Part shown: in pieces, positions 7,645 to 14,454 of the stretch
Layout: each line of letters begins with the position of its first letter
How positions within the stretch are numbered: position 1 is the stretch's first letter
Notes under the pieces: model-generated
Seen by the model: only the letters and a program-made list of their open reading frames with translations
The model's database searches: none
Told to the model about the DNA's origin: nothing
DNA from: SYIM01 sp041182885
GTDB lineage: Bacteria > Pseudomonadota > Gammaproteobacteria > Burkholderiales > Burkholderiaceae_E
DNA: 14,504 nt
Assembly: GCA_049423065.1 (NCBI GenBank)
Contig: JBMSQB010000099.1
Span: 1-14,504, forward strand
Reading direction: 5' to 3'
Translations under genes and position numbers: made by a program

Positions 7645-8147
7645 CAGAACTCCCCGTGCCTCGGACCGGAGGGTGCGGGCGGCCCGTGAACGACCTGCGC
7701 GGTGAATGCCGCGAGCGCACCAAAGCTGCCGGACAGCACCAGCAGCCAGATGGGCCACTTCGGGAACGTGAAGACGCCCTGCGCACCGAATTGATCGTTG
7801 GTGCGCCAGGCATGCCCCAGACCCGATACGGCCGCCCAGACGATAGCGAGGAAAACAAGCGCGCCCAGCATGGCGAACGCACGCTCGATCGTGCGGGCGG
7901 CGCCAGGCGAGCGCGCGCGGATGCGCTGCAGCACCAGATCGGCGCGCGCAAGCCTGCCCTCGCGAACCGCGGCGGGCAGCTGGAGGAAGGTGATGGCGAT
8001 GACCGAGAACCCGGCGATCTCGGCGACCCCGCTGATCGGCGAGTTGAAAGCAAACCGGCTCAGGATATCCGCACCGACCAGCAGCATCAGTGCGAATATC
8101 CAGGCAATGCCGATCGCGCTCAGCGCACGAAGCGATCGGTCAAACAT
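7644..8147 (-). CDS. dctQ: TRAP transporter small membrane subunit (DctQ family)
   Basis: Small inner-membrane subunit that pairs with the DctM protein and docks the substrate-binding protein. It has 167 residues with four hydrophobic segments, roughly residues 11-29, 42-60, 88-108 and 129-150, the usual topology. Motifs typical of the family are VGADILSRFAFNSPISGVAEI and the Arg-rich loop before the third segment. It begins 19 bases downstream of the substrate-binding-protein stop with no strong Shine-Dalgarno, and its stop overlaps the DctM start by one base. Confidence 0.92.
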   Translation of the reverse strand: MFDRSLRALSAIGIAWIFALMLLVGADILSRFAFNSPISGVAEIAGFSVIAITFLQLPAAVREGRLARADLVLQRIRARSPGAARTIERAFAMLGALVFLAIVWAAVSGLGHAWRTNDQFGAQGVFTFPKWPIWLLVLSGSFGALAAFTAQVVHGPPAPSGPRHGEF

Positions 8148-8165
8148 GCTGGCGGCTCAAGTCGC

Positions 8166-9236
8166 TCAGAGCTTGTCCCAGGCGCGGGCGGGTTTTTCAC
8201 CAGCGGCCCGAAGCGCATCCATCCAGGCCTTCAGTACATCCTGTGCCGGGGCCTTGGGATTGGCTTTGATCCAGTTCGCGGCGACGTTTGGCATGGTGTC
8301 GATCCACTTCTGGCGCTCGTCGGCCGACAGCGACGAGACCTTCATGCCCGCCTTGGTCATCTGCTCGAGCGAGGCGTCTGAGCGCTCGGTGGACACCCGG
8401 CCCACCGCTGTGGCGTACAGCTTGCCGCACTCGCGCATGACAGCCTGCACTTCCGGCGGGAGCTTGCCGAATGCCGACCGATTGGCGGCCAGCCCGCCAA
8501 CGTATTGCGCGCCGATGCCCACGCGAGTGAAGTAGGGCGCGACCTCGTAGACCCGGGTGCCCAGAATGGCAGTGGAGAATGACACCGCGCCGTCGGTGAC
8601 GCCCGACTTGATGTCGGTGTAGAACGCGGGAATGGGTGAATTGACTGCCACAGCGCCGGTCCCTTGCAGAAAGGTGGCCACCGCACCGGGCGTTGAAAAC
8701 TTCCGCCCTTTGAGCGAGGCAAGCGAGGTCACGGGTTGCGTGGTCCAGAGATGGTAGGTTTCGACGCCGCTTCCACCCAGATAGACAAGGTTGTTGCTCT
8801 CCCAGGTCTGGCGAAGCGCTGGCACCTTGTCGTGCAGCGCATCCATGATCGAGATCACGAGCGGCAGGTTGTCGGTGGCAAACGGCGAGAAATAGGTGAC
8901 GTTGTGAAGCGGCATGGCGGTGGGCTCGAAGATGGAGCCCACCCAGCCGATATCGACAATGTTGTCGCGCACGGCACTCAGCGTTTCCTGAAATTTGTAA
9001 AGCGTGCCGCCATAGGCCTCTCGCCATTCGATCTTGAAGCGTGTGCCCGCAAGCTTTTTGTCCACCTCGGCCTGGAACACCTCCTTCATCATTCCGACGA
9101 AGATGTTGTTGAGGGGATGGCTTGCGCCAATCGCCACCCGGATGGTCTGCTGACCCTGGGCGATGGCTGGCGCGGCGACCGCGGCGGTTGCCGCTCCAAG
9201 CAGTTTCAGCGAACTGCGGCGTGACTTGTTGTGCAT
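8166..9236 (-). CDS. dctP: TRAP transporter periplasmic substrate-binding protein (DctP family)
   Basis: Periplasmic receptor that delivers an organic-acid-type ligand to the DctQM channel. It has 356 residues. The N-terminus KSRRSSLKLLGAATAAVAAPAIA is an export signal with a twin-arginine-like SRRSSLK element and a probable A-x-A cleavage site near residue 26, so the protein may be exported folded. The rest fits the DctP fold: TIRVAIGASHPLNN, VDIGWVGSIFEP, LKGRKFSTPG, YTDIKSGVTDGAV, and a C-terminal helical region. Where many members have the ligand-carboxylate arginine (KxR in LKGxKxR), this one has Ser181 (GRKFS), placing it in a divergent subgroup. The start at ATG 9236 is fixed by AGGAGGAG just upstream. 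The gene begins inside the end of the Mo-hydroxylase gene. Ligand unknown. Confidence 0.93.
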   Translation of the reverse strand: MHNKSRRSSLKLLGAATAAVAAPAIAQGQQTIRVAIGASHPLNNIFVGMMKEVFQAEVDKKLAGTRFKIEWREAYGGTLYKFQETLSAVRDNIVDIGWVGSIFEPTAMPLHNVTYFSPFATDNLPLVISIMDALHDKVPALRQTWESNNLVYLGGSGVETYHLWTTQPVTSLASLKGRKFSTPGAVATFLQGTGAVAVNSPIPAFYTDIKSGVTDGAVSFSTAILGTRVYEVAPYFTRVGIGAQYVGGLAANRSAFGKLPPEVQAVMRECGKLYATAVGRVSTERSDASLEQMTKAGMKVSSLSADERQKWIDTMPNVAANWIKANPKAPAQDVLKAWMDALRAAGEKPARAWDKL

Positions 9237-11494
9237 GGCTCCTCCTGTTGGTGCTTCGACCGAATGATTCGCCAGATCCGCTCTGGCAGTAAAGGCATAT
9301 CAAGGTGTTCGGTTCCGAATTCGCTCAAAGCGTCCATCACCGCGGACACCGCAGCAGGGGGCGCACCCAGGGCACCGCCTTCGCCGGCGCCCTTTGCGCC
9401 CAACAGGCCCGTCGTGGAGGGGGCGCGCTGATCGAGGAGCGTATCCATGGCGGGCAGCAGCGTTGCCCGCGGCAGCGCATAGTCCATGAGCGAACCCGTC
9501 AGAAGCTGCGCCGAATCGGGGTCGTGCACGACGTGCTCGAGCAGGGCCTGCCCGAGTCCCTGCACCACAGCGCCCCAGGTCTGACCCTCGACGATGACCG
9601 GATGGATCACCGTCCCGACATCATCGACCGCCGTGTAGCGCTCGACGCTCACCTCCCCGGTGGCGGTATCGATTTCCACTTCGCATATATGGCATCCATT
9701 CGGAAAACAGAAGGGCGAGGTGGCGGTTGCCGCCACACTGCAACCAGACTTGCCCCTGGCCTCTGCGATCTCAAAAATCTGATCGAGACCGGGTGGGCTT
9801 TCGAGCCCCAGGTGTTTGAGAAGGGCGTGGGTGGCCTGCACGATGGCTGCGCCACCGATGTAGAGCGATCGCGAGCCGTAGCTGCCTACGCCCGTTGACA
9901 CCCGGTCAGTGTCGCCCTGAATGATGCGTACCCGTTCTGGCGACACGCGCAGGTTGGCCGCCACCAGTTGCGTGTAAGCGGTTTCAAGGCCCTGGCCCAT
10001 TGCCTGGGTGCCCGACAGCACAGTGACAGTGTTGGCCTCCAGCGAGAGGGTGGCGGTTTCGCTCGGCGTGATCCCGCTTGTGGAATCGATGTGATATGCA
10101 ATGCCGCGGCCTCGCAGTCGCCCGCGTGCTCGTGCTGAGTCGCGCCGCCCTTCAAACCCATGCCAGTCTGCGCGTGTCATCGCCTGATCGAGCACCGCAG
10201 GAAAGCGCCCGCTGTCGTAGGTCTGACCGACCACGTTGGTGTACGGGATCTGATCTGGACGGATGAGGTTTCGGCGCCGAAGTTCCGCGGGGTCGATTGC
10301 CATCCGGCGCGCCGCCACATCAATCAGCCGCTCGAGGCGGTATACCGTTTCCGGGCGACCCGCACCCCGATAGGGCCCGGTGGGCGGCGTGTTCGACAGT
10401 ACCGCGCGAATCTCCGCGTGAATAAAGGGGATGTGATAGGCGCCGTTTGCCACACGGTTACCCGTGCGCGTGGCGATGGCTGCGCCAAAGAAGCTGATGT
10501 AGGCGCCCATATCCGCCCAGTCGCGGACCTTGAGGGCAAGGAAGCGCCCCTCGGGGTCGAGTGCAAGCTCGCACTCGCTCAGATGATCCCGGCCATGCAT
10601 GTCGGAAAGAAAACTTTCGCTGCGATCGGCCACCCAGCGCACCGGGCATCCCAGTGCACGCGCGGCGAACAGGACGAGCACGTCCTCGGGAGAGATGGAT
10701 ACCTTGCTGCCAAAGCCGCCGCCAATATCACCGACCTTCACCTGAATTGCGGATTCAGGCACGCCAAGAACGGGCGCGAGCAGCTGACGCGTGAGATGCG
10801 GGGTCTGGCTGGCTGCGTGCAGCGTGAACCGCTGTTGGTTGGCGTGCCAGACACCCACCGCGCCGCGCGGCTCCATGGCGGTCGGTGCAACGCGCTGATT
10901 GACGACCCGCAGTCGCACGACATGGGCAGCCGAGTGCATCGCATTGGCGACGGCTTGTGCGTCGCCGTATTCATAGCGTCCGACGATGTTTCCAGGCGCG
11001 CCTGGCCAGAGTTGCGGCGCATTCGGGTCCAGCGTCTGGGGGAGGCCGGAGACTGCAGGAAGGGGCTCAACCTTGACCACGATCTGCTCGGCAGCGTCAA
11101 GGGCCGCATAGCGGCTGGTCGCGACCACAAGTGCGACCGGCTCGCCCACATGTCGAAGCTCGTTGCGAGCGAGTGCGTGGCGCGGCGGAGCGGACATCTC
11201 GCCACCGCTCTCGGCGGGGACTGCAGCATGAAAACCAATGGGCGAGACGCCCGCCGCCAGCAGATCGTCGGAGGTGAACACGCCCAGTACGCCAGGCATC
11301 TTTTGAGCCGCTGACGTGTCGACCGCGTGAAGACGGGCCCGCGCATGCATCGAACGGAGGATCACCGCATGCGCCATGCCCGGCAGATGAAGGGAGCCAA
11401 CGAAGCGGCCTTCACCCCTCAGCAGATGATCATCTTCAACGCGTGGCAGCGATTCACCAGCGCCTGGAAGGGTCGTGTCGGATTTCGTGTTCAC
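9206..11494 (-). CDS. Molybdopterin-binding hydroxylase large subunit (xanthine dehydrogenase / CoxL family, form II type)
   Basis: Predicted Mo-cofactor subunit of a hydroxylase that oxidises aldehydes, aromatic heterocycles or similar compounds with water as oxygen donor. It has 762 residues: an aldehyde oxidase/xanthine dehydrogenase hammerhead domain (about 20-135) followed by two Mo-cofactor-binding domains. Key motifs are GGGFGSK (about 264-270), PYRGAGR (374-380), which is the form II active-site loop rather than the CO dehydrogenase AYxCSFR loop, GTQAMGQGLET, PNGCHICEVEID, and GAKGAGEGG, whose Glu705 is the family's catalytic glutamate. The region between GGAAIVQA and PNGCHICE looks about 35 residues shorter than usual. 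The start is a GTG; the stop of the cupin gene is 19 bases upstream. The last 31 bases overlap the TRAP binding-protein gene. No FeS or FAD subunit gene is adjacent. True carbon monoxide dehydrogenase function is unlikely. Confidence 0.9.
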   Translation of the reverse strand: MNTKSDTTLPGAGESLPRVEDDHLLRGEGRFVGSLHLPGMAHAVILRSMHARARLHAVDTSAAQKMPGVLGVFTSDDLLAAGVSPIGFHAAVPAESGGEMSAPPRHALARNELRHVGEPVALVVATSRYAALDAAEQIVVKVEPLPAVSGLPQTLDPNAPQLWPGAPGNIVGRYEYGDAQAVANAMHSAAHVVRLRVVNQRVAPTAMEPRGAVGVWHANQQRFTLHAASQTPHLTRQLLAPVLGVPESAIQVKVGDIGGGFGSKVSISPEDVLVLFAARALGCPVRWVADRSESFLSDMHGRDHLSECELALDPEGRFLALKVRDWADMGAYISFFGAAIATRTGNRVANGAYHIPFIHAEIRAVLSNTPPTGPYRGAGRPETVYRLERLIDVAARRMAIDPAELRRRNLIRPDQIPYTNVVGQTYDSGRFPAVLDQAMTRADWHGFEGRRDSARARGRLRGRGIAYHIDSTSGITPSETATLSLEANTVTVLSGTQAMGQGLETAYTQLVAANLRVSPERVRIIQGDTDRVSTGVGSYGSRSLYIGGAAIVQATHALLKHLGLESPPGLDQIFEIAEARGKSGCSVAATATSPFCFPNGCHICEVEIDTATGEVSVERYTAVDDVGTVIHPVIVEGQTWGAVVQGLGQALLEHVVHDPDSAQLLTGSLMDYALPRATLLPAMDTLLDQRAPSTTGLLGAKGAGEGGALGAPPAAVSAVMDALSEFGTEHLDMPLLPERIWRIIRSKHQQEEPCTTSHAAVR
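9239..9246 (-). promoter_or_regulatory. Strong ribosome binding site of the TRAP substrate-binding protein gene
   Basis: AGGAGGAG on the minus strand, ending 2 bases before ATG 9236. It lies inside the coding region of the preceding Mo-hydroxylase gene. An independent strong site fits the need for excess periplasmic binding protein. Confidence 0.7.
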
Positions 11495-11513
11495 CGTGCC
11501 TGCCGATCAGCGA

Positions 11514-11900
11514 TCAAGCTGCTGGCGGCCGGATCACCTTATCAGGCGACTCACCATAGGGGGGCGCATAGATCACCAGAAGCTTGACGGGTGTATCGCT
11601 TGTCACCGTGAAGACATGCATCACGTCCGCCGGGAAAAAACAGGTGTCGCCCGCCTGCATATCGAACGATTCGTCTCCCACCTGCGCCGTTGCCGTACCC
11701 TCGAGCAGATAGCAGATCTGTTCGATACCGGGGTGTGCATGGGGGAGAGCACCCTGACCCTTTTCAATCACGCCCAGCAGCATTTCGACCTGCTTGGCGC
11801 CAACGGTTTCTGGCCCGATCAGACGGCGGTTGGTGGTGCCAGTATGGTTGGCGGGGTGATAACCCGGCACGTCAGCGGTTCGAATCAGATAGCGCGACAC
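11514..11900 (-). CDS. Small single-domain cupin protein
   Basis: A 128-residue cupin, first gene of the six-gene operon. Motif 1 is HAHPGIEQICYLLEG (H-x-H-x3-E-x7-G) and motif 2 is GDTCFFPADVMHVF (G-x5-P-x-D-x2-H), giving the usual His-His-Glu-His metal site. Nothing follows the core beyond a short Pro-rich tail. Such cupins can be dioxygenases, isomerases, or ligand-sensing and aldehyde-handling accessory proteins; the sequence does not decide. The start is taken as GTG 11900 with GGGAG about 8 bases upstream. A promoter-like site with a dyad lies just upstream, so this gene probably heads the transcript. Confidence 0.85.
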   Translation of the reverse strand: MSRYLIRTADVPGYHPANHTGTTNRRLIGPETVGAKQVEMLLGVIEKGQGALPHAHPGIEQICYLLEGTATAQVGDESFDMQAGDTCFFPADVMHVFTVTSDTPVKLLVIYAPPYGESPDKVIRPPAA

Positions 11901-11930
11901 GGGGGATCTCCCGGGGAGGGTTGAGGGCGT

Positions 11931-11944
11931 TTACCCGATGGTAA
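11931..11944. promoter_or_regulatory. Dyad operator candidate TTACC-N4-GGTAA over the -10 element
   Basis: TTACCCGATGGTAA has perfect 5-base half-sites around CGAT and covers the proposed -10 box. It is flanked by two copies of GCGTTTA (11927-11933 and 11945-11951), 18 bp apart. The position would suit a repressor. No regulator gene is present in the window, and the family cannot be named. Confidence 0.4.
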
Positions 11945-11965
11945 GCGTTTATCCAAAGCGATCAA
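11938..11965 (-). promoter_or_regulatory. Probable sigma-70 promoter of the cupin-TRAP-hydrolase operon
   Basis: On the minus strand, TTGATC (11960-11965) and TACCAT (11938-11943) are separated by 16 bases. Transcription would start near 11931, about 30 bases before the cupin GTG. The match is moderate (two hexamers with 4 of 6 consensus bases each). Confidence 0.4.
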
Positions 11966-11972
11966 GCCGAAA

Positions 11973-12012
11973 GTCCGTTCCTGAGCGGCAGGCGGTTCCG
12001 ACGGACGGTCCG
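11973..12012 (-). terminator. Possible hairpin region downstream of the dehydrogenase gene
   Basis: GTCCGT (11973-11978) can pair with ACGGAC (12001-12006) across a 22-base loop, and CGGACGGTCCG (12002-12012) is a perfect 11-base dyad. On the minus strand the larger stem is followed only by TTT. It lies 30-69 bases past the dehydrogenase stop. It may attenuate transcription or be another protein site; evidence is weak. Confidence 0.22.
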
Positions 12013-12041
12013 AGAAAATGCGGCGGGTTGATGATGAGCGT

Positions 12042-13148
12042 CTAGCGGATTCCCATGCGCAGAATCGGCTTGATCACTGCGCCGGTATGCGCTTCGTGAA
12101 TGGCCTCGTTGATTTTCTCGAACGGGAAATGCGTGACCAGCCTCTCGAGCGGCAGGCGGCCGCGCGCGTAGTGCTCAACCAGCTCGGGGATGAACTCGTC
12201 GGGAATGCTGTCGCCCTCCGCAATGCCGCGAATCGATCGTCCGCCCACCATCAGCTGCCGGGTGACGATACCAACTTCGGGTTCGCGAGTGGCGGCGATC
12301 ACGCCGCAGGTTCCAAGCGGTGCAAGCGATTCAACAGCGGTCTTGACCGAGCGTGCGAGCCCTGACGTGTCGATTGCAAAATTCACCCCGTGACCTGTGA
12401 TCTCGCGCAGCCGGGCTGCGACGTCTTCTCGCGATGCATCGATCGTGTGGGTGGCACCCAGATCACGCGCTGCGGCGAGTCTCGCGGGGTGGACATCAAT
12501 TGCAATGATCGGATCCGCACCCACAATCCGTGCGCCCATGATTGCACTCAATCCCACGGAGCCGGTGCCGAAGACCGCAAGCGACTGGCCATCTCCTACC
12601 TTGAGCGATCGCATCACCGCGCCGGCCCCCGTCTGGATGCCGCATCCCAGCGGCGCGAGCAGATCGAGTGGCGCGCTGGCTGCGACCTTGACCACATTGC
12701 GGCTGCGGCAGAGCGCATGGGTTGCAAACGACGATTGTCCGAAAAAATTGCCGAAGACAGGTGCGCCGCTGGTATCGGTATAGGGAATGCTGCCTGATGG
12801 CTTCTTGCCTGAAAAATTGCGTGCGAGCAGGTGCTGACAGTAGGACGGGGCCCGTGCGCTGCATGACGGGCACGTGCCGCAGGAGTCGAAGGTGAGCAAC
12901 ACCGAATCGCCGGGCTTCACCTTGGTGATTGCGCTGCCCACGGCCTCGACGACACCAGCGCCTTCGTGACCCAATACGATGGGTTTGGGCACCATGCCCT
13001 CGATCTCGATCGCCCGCAGGTCCGTGTGGCAGACACCGCTTGCGACCAGCTTCACCAGGATCTCGTCGTCAGCCGGATCGGCCAGATTGAGCGATTCGAA
13101 TCCGAGCGGCTCTGACCGGCCGCGCGCGACGGCAGCAAGAATTTTCAT
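12042..13148 (-). CDS. Zinc-dependent NAD(P)+ alcohol dehydrogenase, aryl-alcohol dehydrogenase type
   Basis: Medium-chain zinc dehydrogenase expected to interconvert an alcohol and its aldehyde with NAD+. It has 368 residues. The catalytic zinc ligands are Cys40 (GVCHTD), His61-Glu62 (LGHE) and Cys169 (LGCG). The structural zinc site is complete: Cys90, 93, 96 and 104 (CGTCPSCSARAPSYC). The Rossmann loop is FGTGSVG (193-199), with IIAID further on, fitting NAD rather than NADP. FFGQSSFATHA and GCGIQTGAGAV resemble benzyl-alcohol dehydrogenases such as XylB, though long-chain and other specificities occur in this group. AAGGA precedes the start. It is on the same strand as the TRAP operon but 141 bp upstream, so it may be a separate transcript, and it is divergent from the Gfo/Idh/MocA gene. 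It may act ahead of the Mo hydroxylase on the same substrate. Confidence 0.92.
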   Translation of the reverse strand: MKILAAVARGRSEPLGFESLNLADPADDEILVKLVASGVCHTDLRAIEIEGMVPKPIVLGHEGAGVVEAVGSAITKVKPGDSVLLTFDSCGTCPSCSARAPSYCQHLLARNFSGKKPSGSIPYTDTSGAPVFGNFFGQSSFATHALCRSRNVVKVAASAPLDLLAPLGCGIQTGAGAVMRSLKVGDGQSLAVFGTGSVGLSAIMGARIVGADPIIAIDVHPARLAAARDLGATHTIDASREDVAARLREITGHGVNFAIDTSGLARSVKTAVESLAPLGTCGVIAATREPEVGIVTRQLMVGGRSIRGIAEGDSIPDEFIPELVEHYARGRLPLERLVTHFPFEKINEAIHEAHTGAVIKPILRMGIR

Positions 13149-13276
13149 GGCTGGCTTTCCTTGGCTGGTAACGCAGGTTGCGGGTTTGTCGGCGAAGGGC
13201 CGCCCGCGCGGTCGCTAGAATGCCATCACACCAGCCTCCAATCATCAACGGCGCGTAAATTCCGGGAGACCAGCCC
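13149..13276. other. 128-bp divergent intergenic region
   Basis: This gap must hold the promoters for the leftward dehydrogenase and the rightward Gfo/Idh/MocA gene. I see no convincing -35/-10 pair for the dehydrogenase and no clear operator dyad. Confidence 0.6.
13216..13221 (+). promoter_or_regulatory. Possible -10 element for the Gfo/Idh/MocA gene
   Basis: TAGAAT, in the context GCTAGAATGCC, differs from TATAAT by one base plus position 3. It lies 55 bases before the GTG start. No good -35 hexamer is at 16-18 bases. Confidence 0.3.
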
Positions 13277-14353
13277 GTGCAGTCAGTCAGGATAGCGGTA
13301 GCGGGCGCTGGCCAGATTGGCCGCCGCCACATTGAAATGATCGGGCGCATGCCCGGCGCCGCGCGGCTTGTGGCGCTGGCCGATCCATCGACTGCGTCGG
13401 TCGAGCTTGCCCGGCAGCTCGGGATTCCGCACTTTCATGAGCTCTCCGATCTCCTCGCTGCGGTTCGCCCCGACGGCGTGGTGATTGCATCGCCCAACGC
13501 CCTGCATGTGCCCCACGCGCTGGCCTGCGTGGAGGCGGGCGTTCCTTCGCTGGTTGAGAAACCGGTTGCTGACAGTGTGGAGGCTGGGGAGCGTCTGTTC
13601 GAGGCGGCCAGCAAGGCCCGTATTCCGATTCTCGTGGGCCATCACCGGCTCCACAGTTCGATCATGACGCGCGCGGCCGAGGTGGTGCGGAGTGGTGTGC
13701 TCGGGCGGATTGTGGCCGCAACCACCAGCATCCTGTTCTACAAGCCCGACAATGAGGGCTACTACGATGGCGATTATCGCTGGCGGCGCGATCCCGGGGG
13801 CGGTCCAATTCTGATGAACCTCATTCATGAAGTGGGGAGCCTGCGGGCGTTGTGTGGCGAGATCACGGCCGTGCAGGCCTTTACCTCGAATGCAACCCGC
13901 GGATTTGCCGTCGAGGACAGCGCAGCGGTTGCGCTCCGGTTTGAAAGCGGTGCGCTCGGTACGGTGATGGTCTCCGACACCGCCGCGTCTGACCGGAGCT
14001 GGGAACACACCTCGGGTGAAGACCCCAGGTTCAATCCGGGCCACACCAGCCGCGACGATAGCTGCCTCATCGCAGGCACCATGGGCTCGCTTTCGATCCC
14101 CACCATGCGCGTACAGCGCTACCTCGATGAACCGGGCCGCTCCTGGCACAAGCCGCTCGCCATGTCCACGCTCGAACTCGAGCCGGTGGATCCGCTCGAG
14201 CAGCAGATGGCCCATTTTGTCGAGGTGATTCGAGGCCTTGCCGAGCCGCGTGTGACCGCGCGAGACGGCTTGCAGAATCTGCGGGTGGTGGAAGCGGTTG
14301 CGGCGGCGGCACGAAGCGGGCGGGTGGTGGAGGTCAGCGCGGCAAGGCGCTGA
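13277..14353 (+). CDS. Gfo/Idh/MocA family oxidoreductase
   Basis: Predicted NAD(P)-dependent dehydrogenase of the glucose-fructose oxidoreductase / inositol dehydrogenase family; substrates are typically sugars, inositols, or in a few cases aromatic cis-dihydrodiols. It has 358 residues. The N-terminal Rossmann fold shows VAGAGQIGRRH (8-18) with Asp36 at the end of the second strand, favouring NAD. Glu94-Lys95-Pro96 in SLVEKPVADS is the family's catalytic-lysine motif. HHRLHS and LIHEVGSLRAL mark the start of the C-terminal alpha/beta domain, the latter supplying the usual active-site histidine. The start is GTG 13277, with GGGAG about 10 bases upstream. It is divergent from the dehydrogenase cluster and followed by a probable D-2-hydroxyacid dehydrogenase. 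Its substrate is not evident. Confidence 0.9.
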   Translation: MQSVRIAVAGAGQIGRRHIEMIGRMPGAARLVALADPSTASVELARQLGIPHFHELSDLLAAVRPDGVVIASPNALHVPHALACVEAGVPSLVEKPVADSVEAGERLFEAASKARIPILVGHHRLHSSIMTRAAEVVRSGVLGRIVAATTSILFYKPDNEGYYDGDYRWRRDPGGGPILMNLIHEVGSLRALCGEITAVQAFTSNATRGFAVEDSAAVALRFESGALGTVMVSDTAASDRSWEHTSGEDPRFNPGHTSRDDSCLIAGTMGSLSIPTMRVQRYLDEPGRSWHKPLAMSTLELEPVDPLEQQMAHFVEVIRGLAEPRVTARDGLQNLRVVEAVAAAARSGRVVEVSAARR

Positions 14354-14454
14354 TCCTCGAACGTCACACAGCTGCTACGATCCCTATCGCTGGTTCGGAT
14401 CATTGACTGGAAACCCTGGGAGATACCTGTGATGCATCGTCTGCAAGGACAATC

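Noticed and set aside
7645..7758. N-terminal extension of the TRAP large subunit to an upstream start at 7758
   Set aside because: The extra 38 residues are Arg-rich, not membrane-like, and lie inside the DctQ gene; ATG 7644 overlapping the DctQ stop is the standard arrangement.
8197..9303. Minus-strand 368-codon frame overlapping the TRAP receptor in another frame
   Set aside because: It competes with a complete DctP protein that has an export signal and strong ribosome site; its translation is Arg/His-rich and unrecognisable.
10160..11314. Plus-strand open frame of 384 codons opposite the Mo hydroxylase gene
   Set aside because: The opposite strand encodes all the Mo-hydroxylase motifs in order; this frame has no recognisable domain and biased shadow composition.
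9206..11494. Aerobic carbon monoxide dehydrogenase (coxL) assignment
   Set aside because: The active-site loop is PYRGAGR, not the cysteine-containing AYxCSFR loop of true CO dehydrogenase, and coxM/coxS are absent.
14403..14431. TTGACT at 14403 as a -35 box for the last gene
   Set aside because: No acceptable -10 hexamer lies at 15-19 bases downstream.
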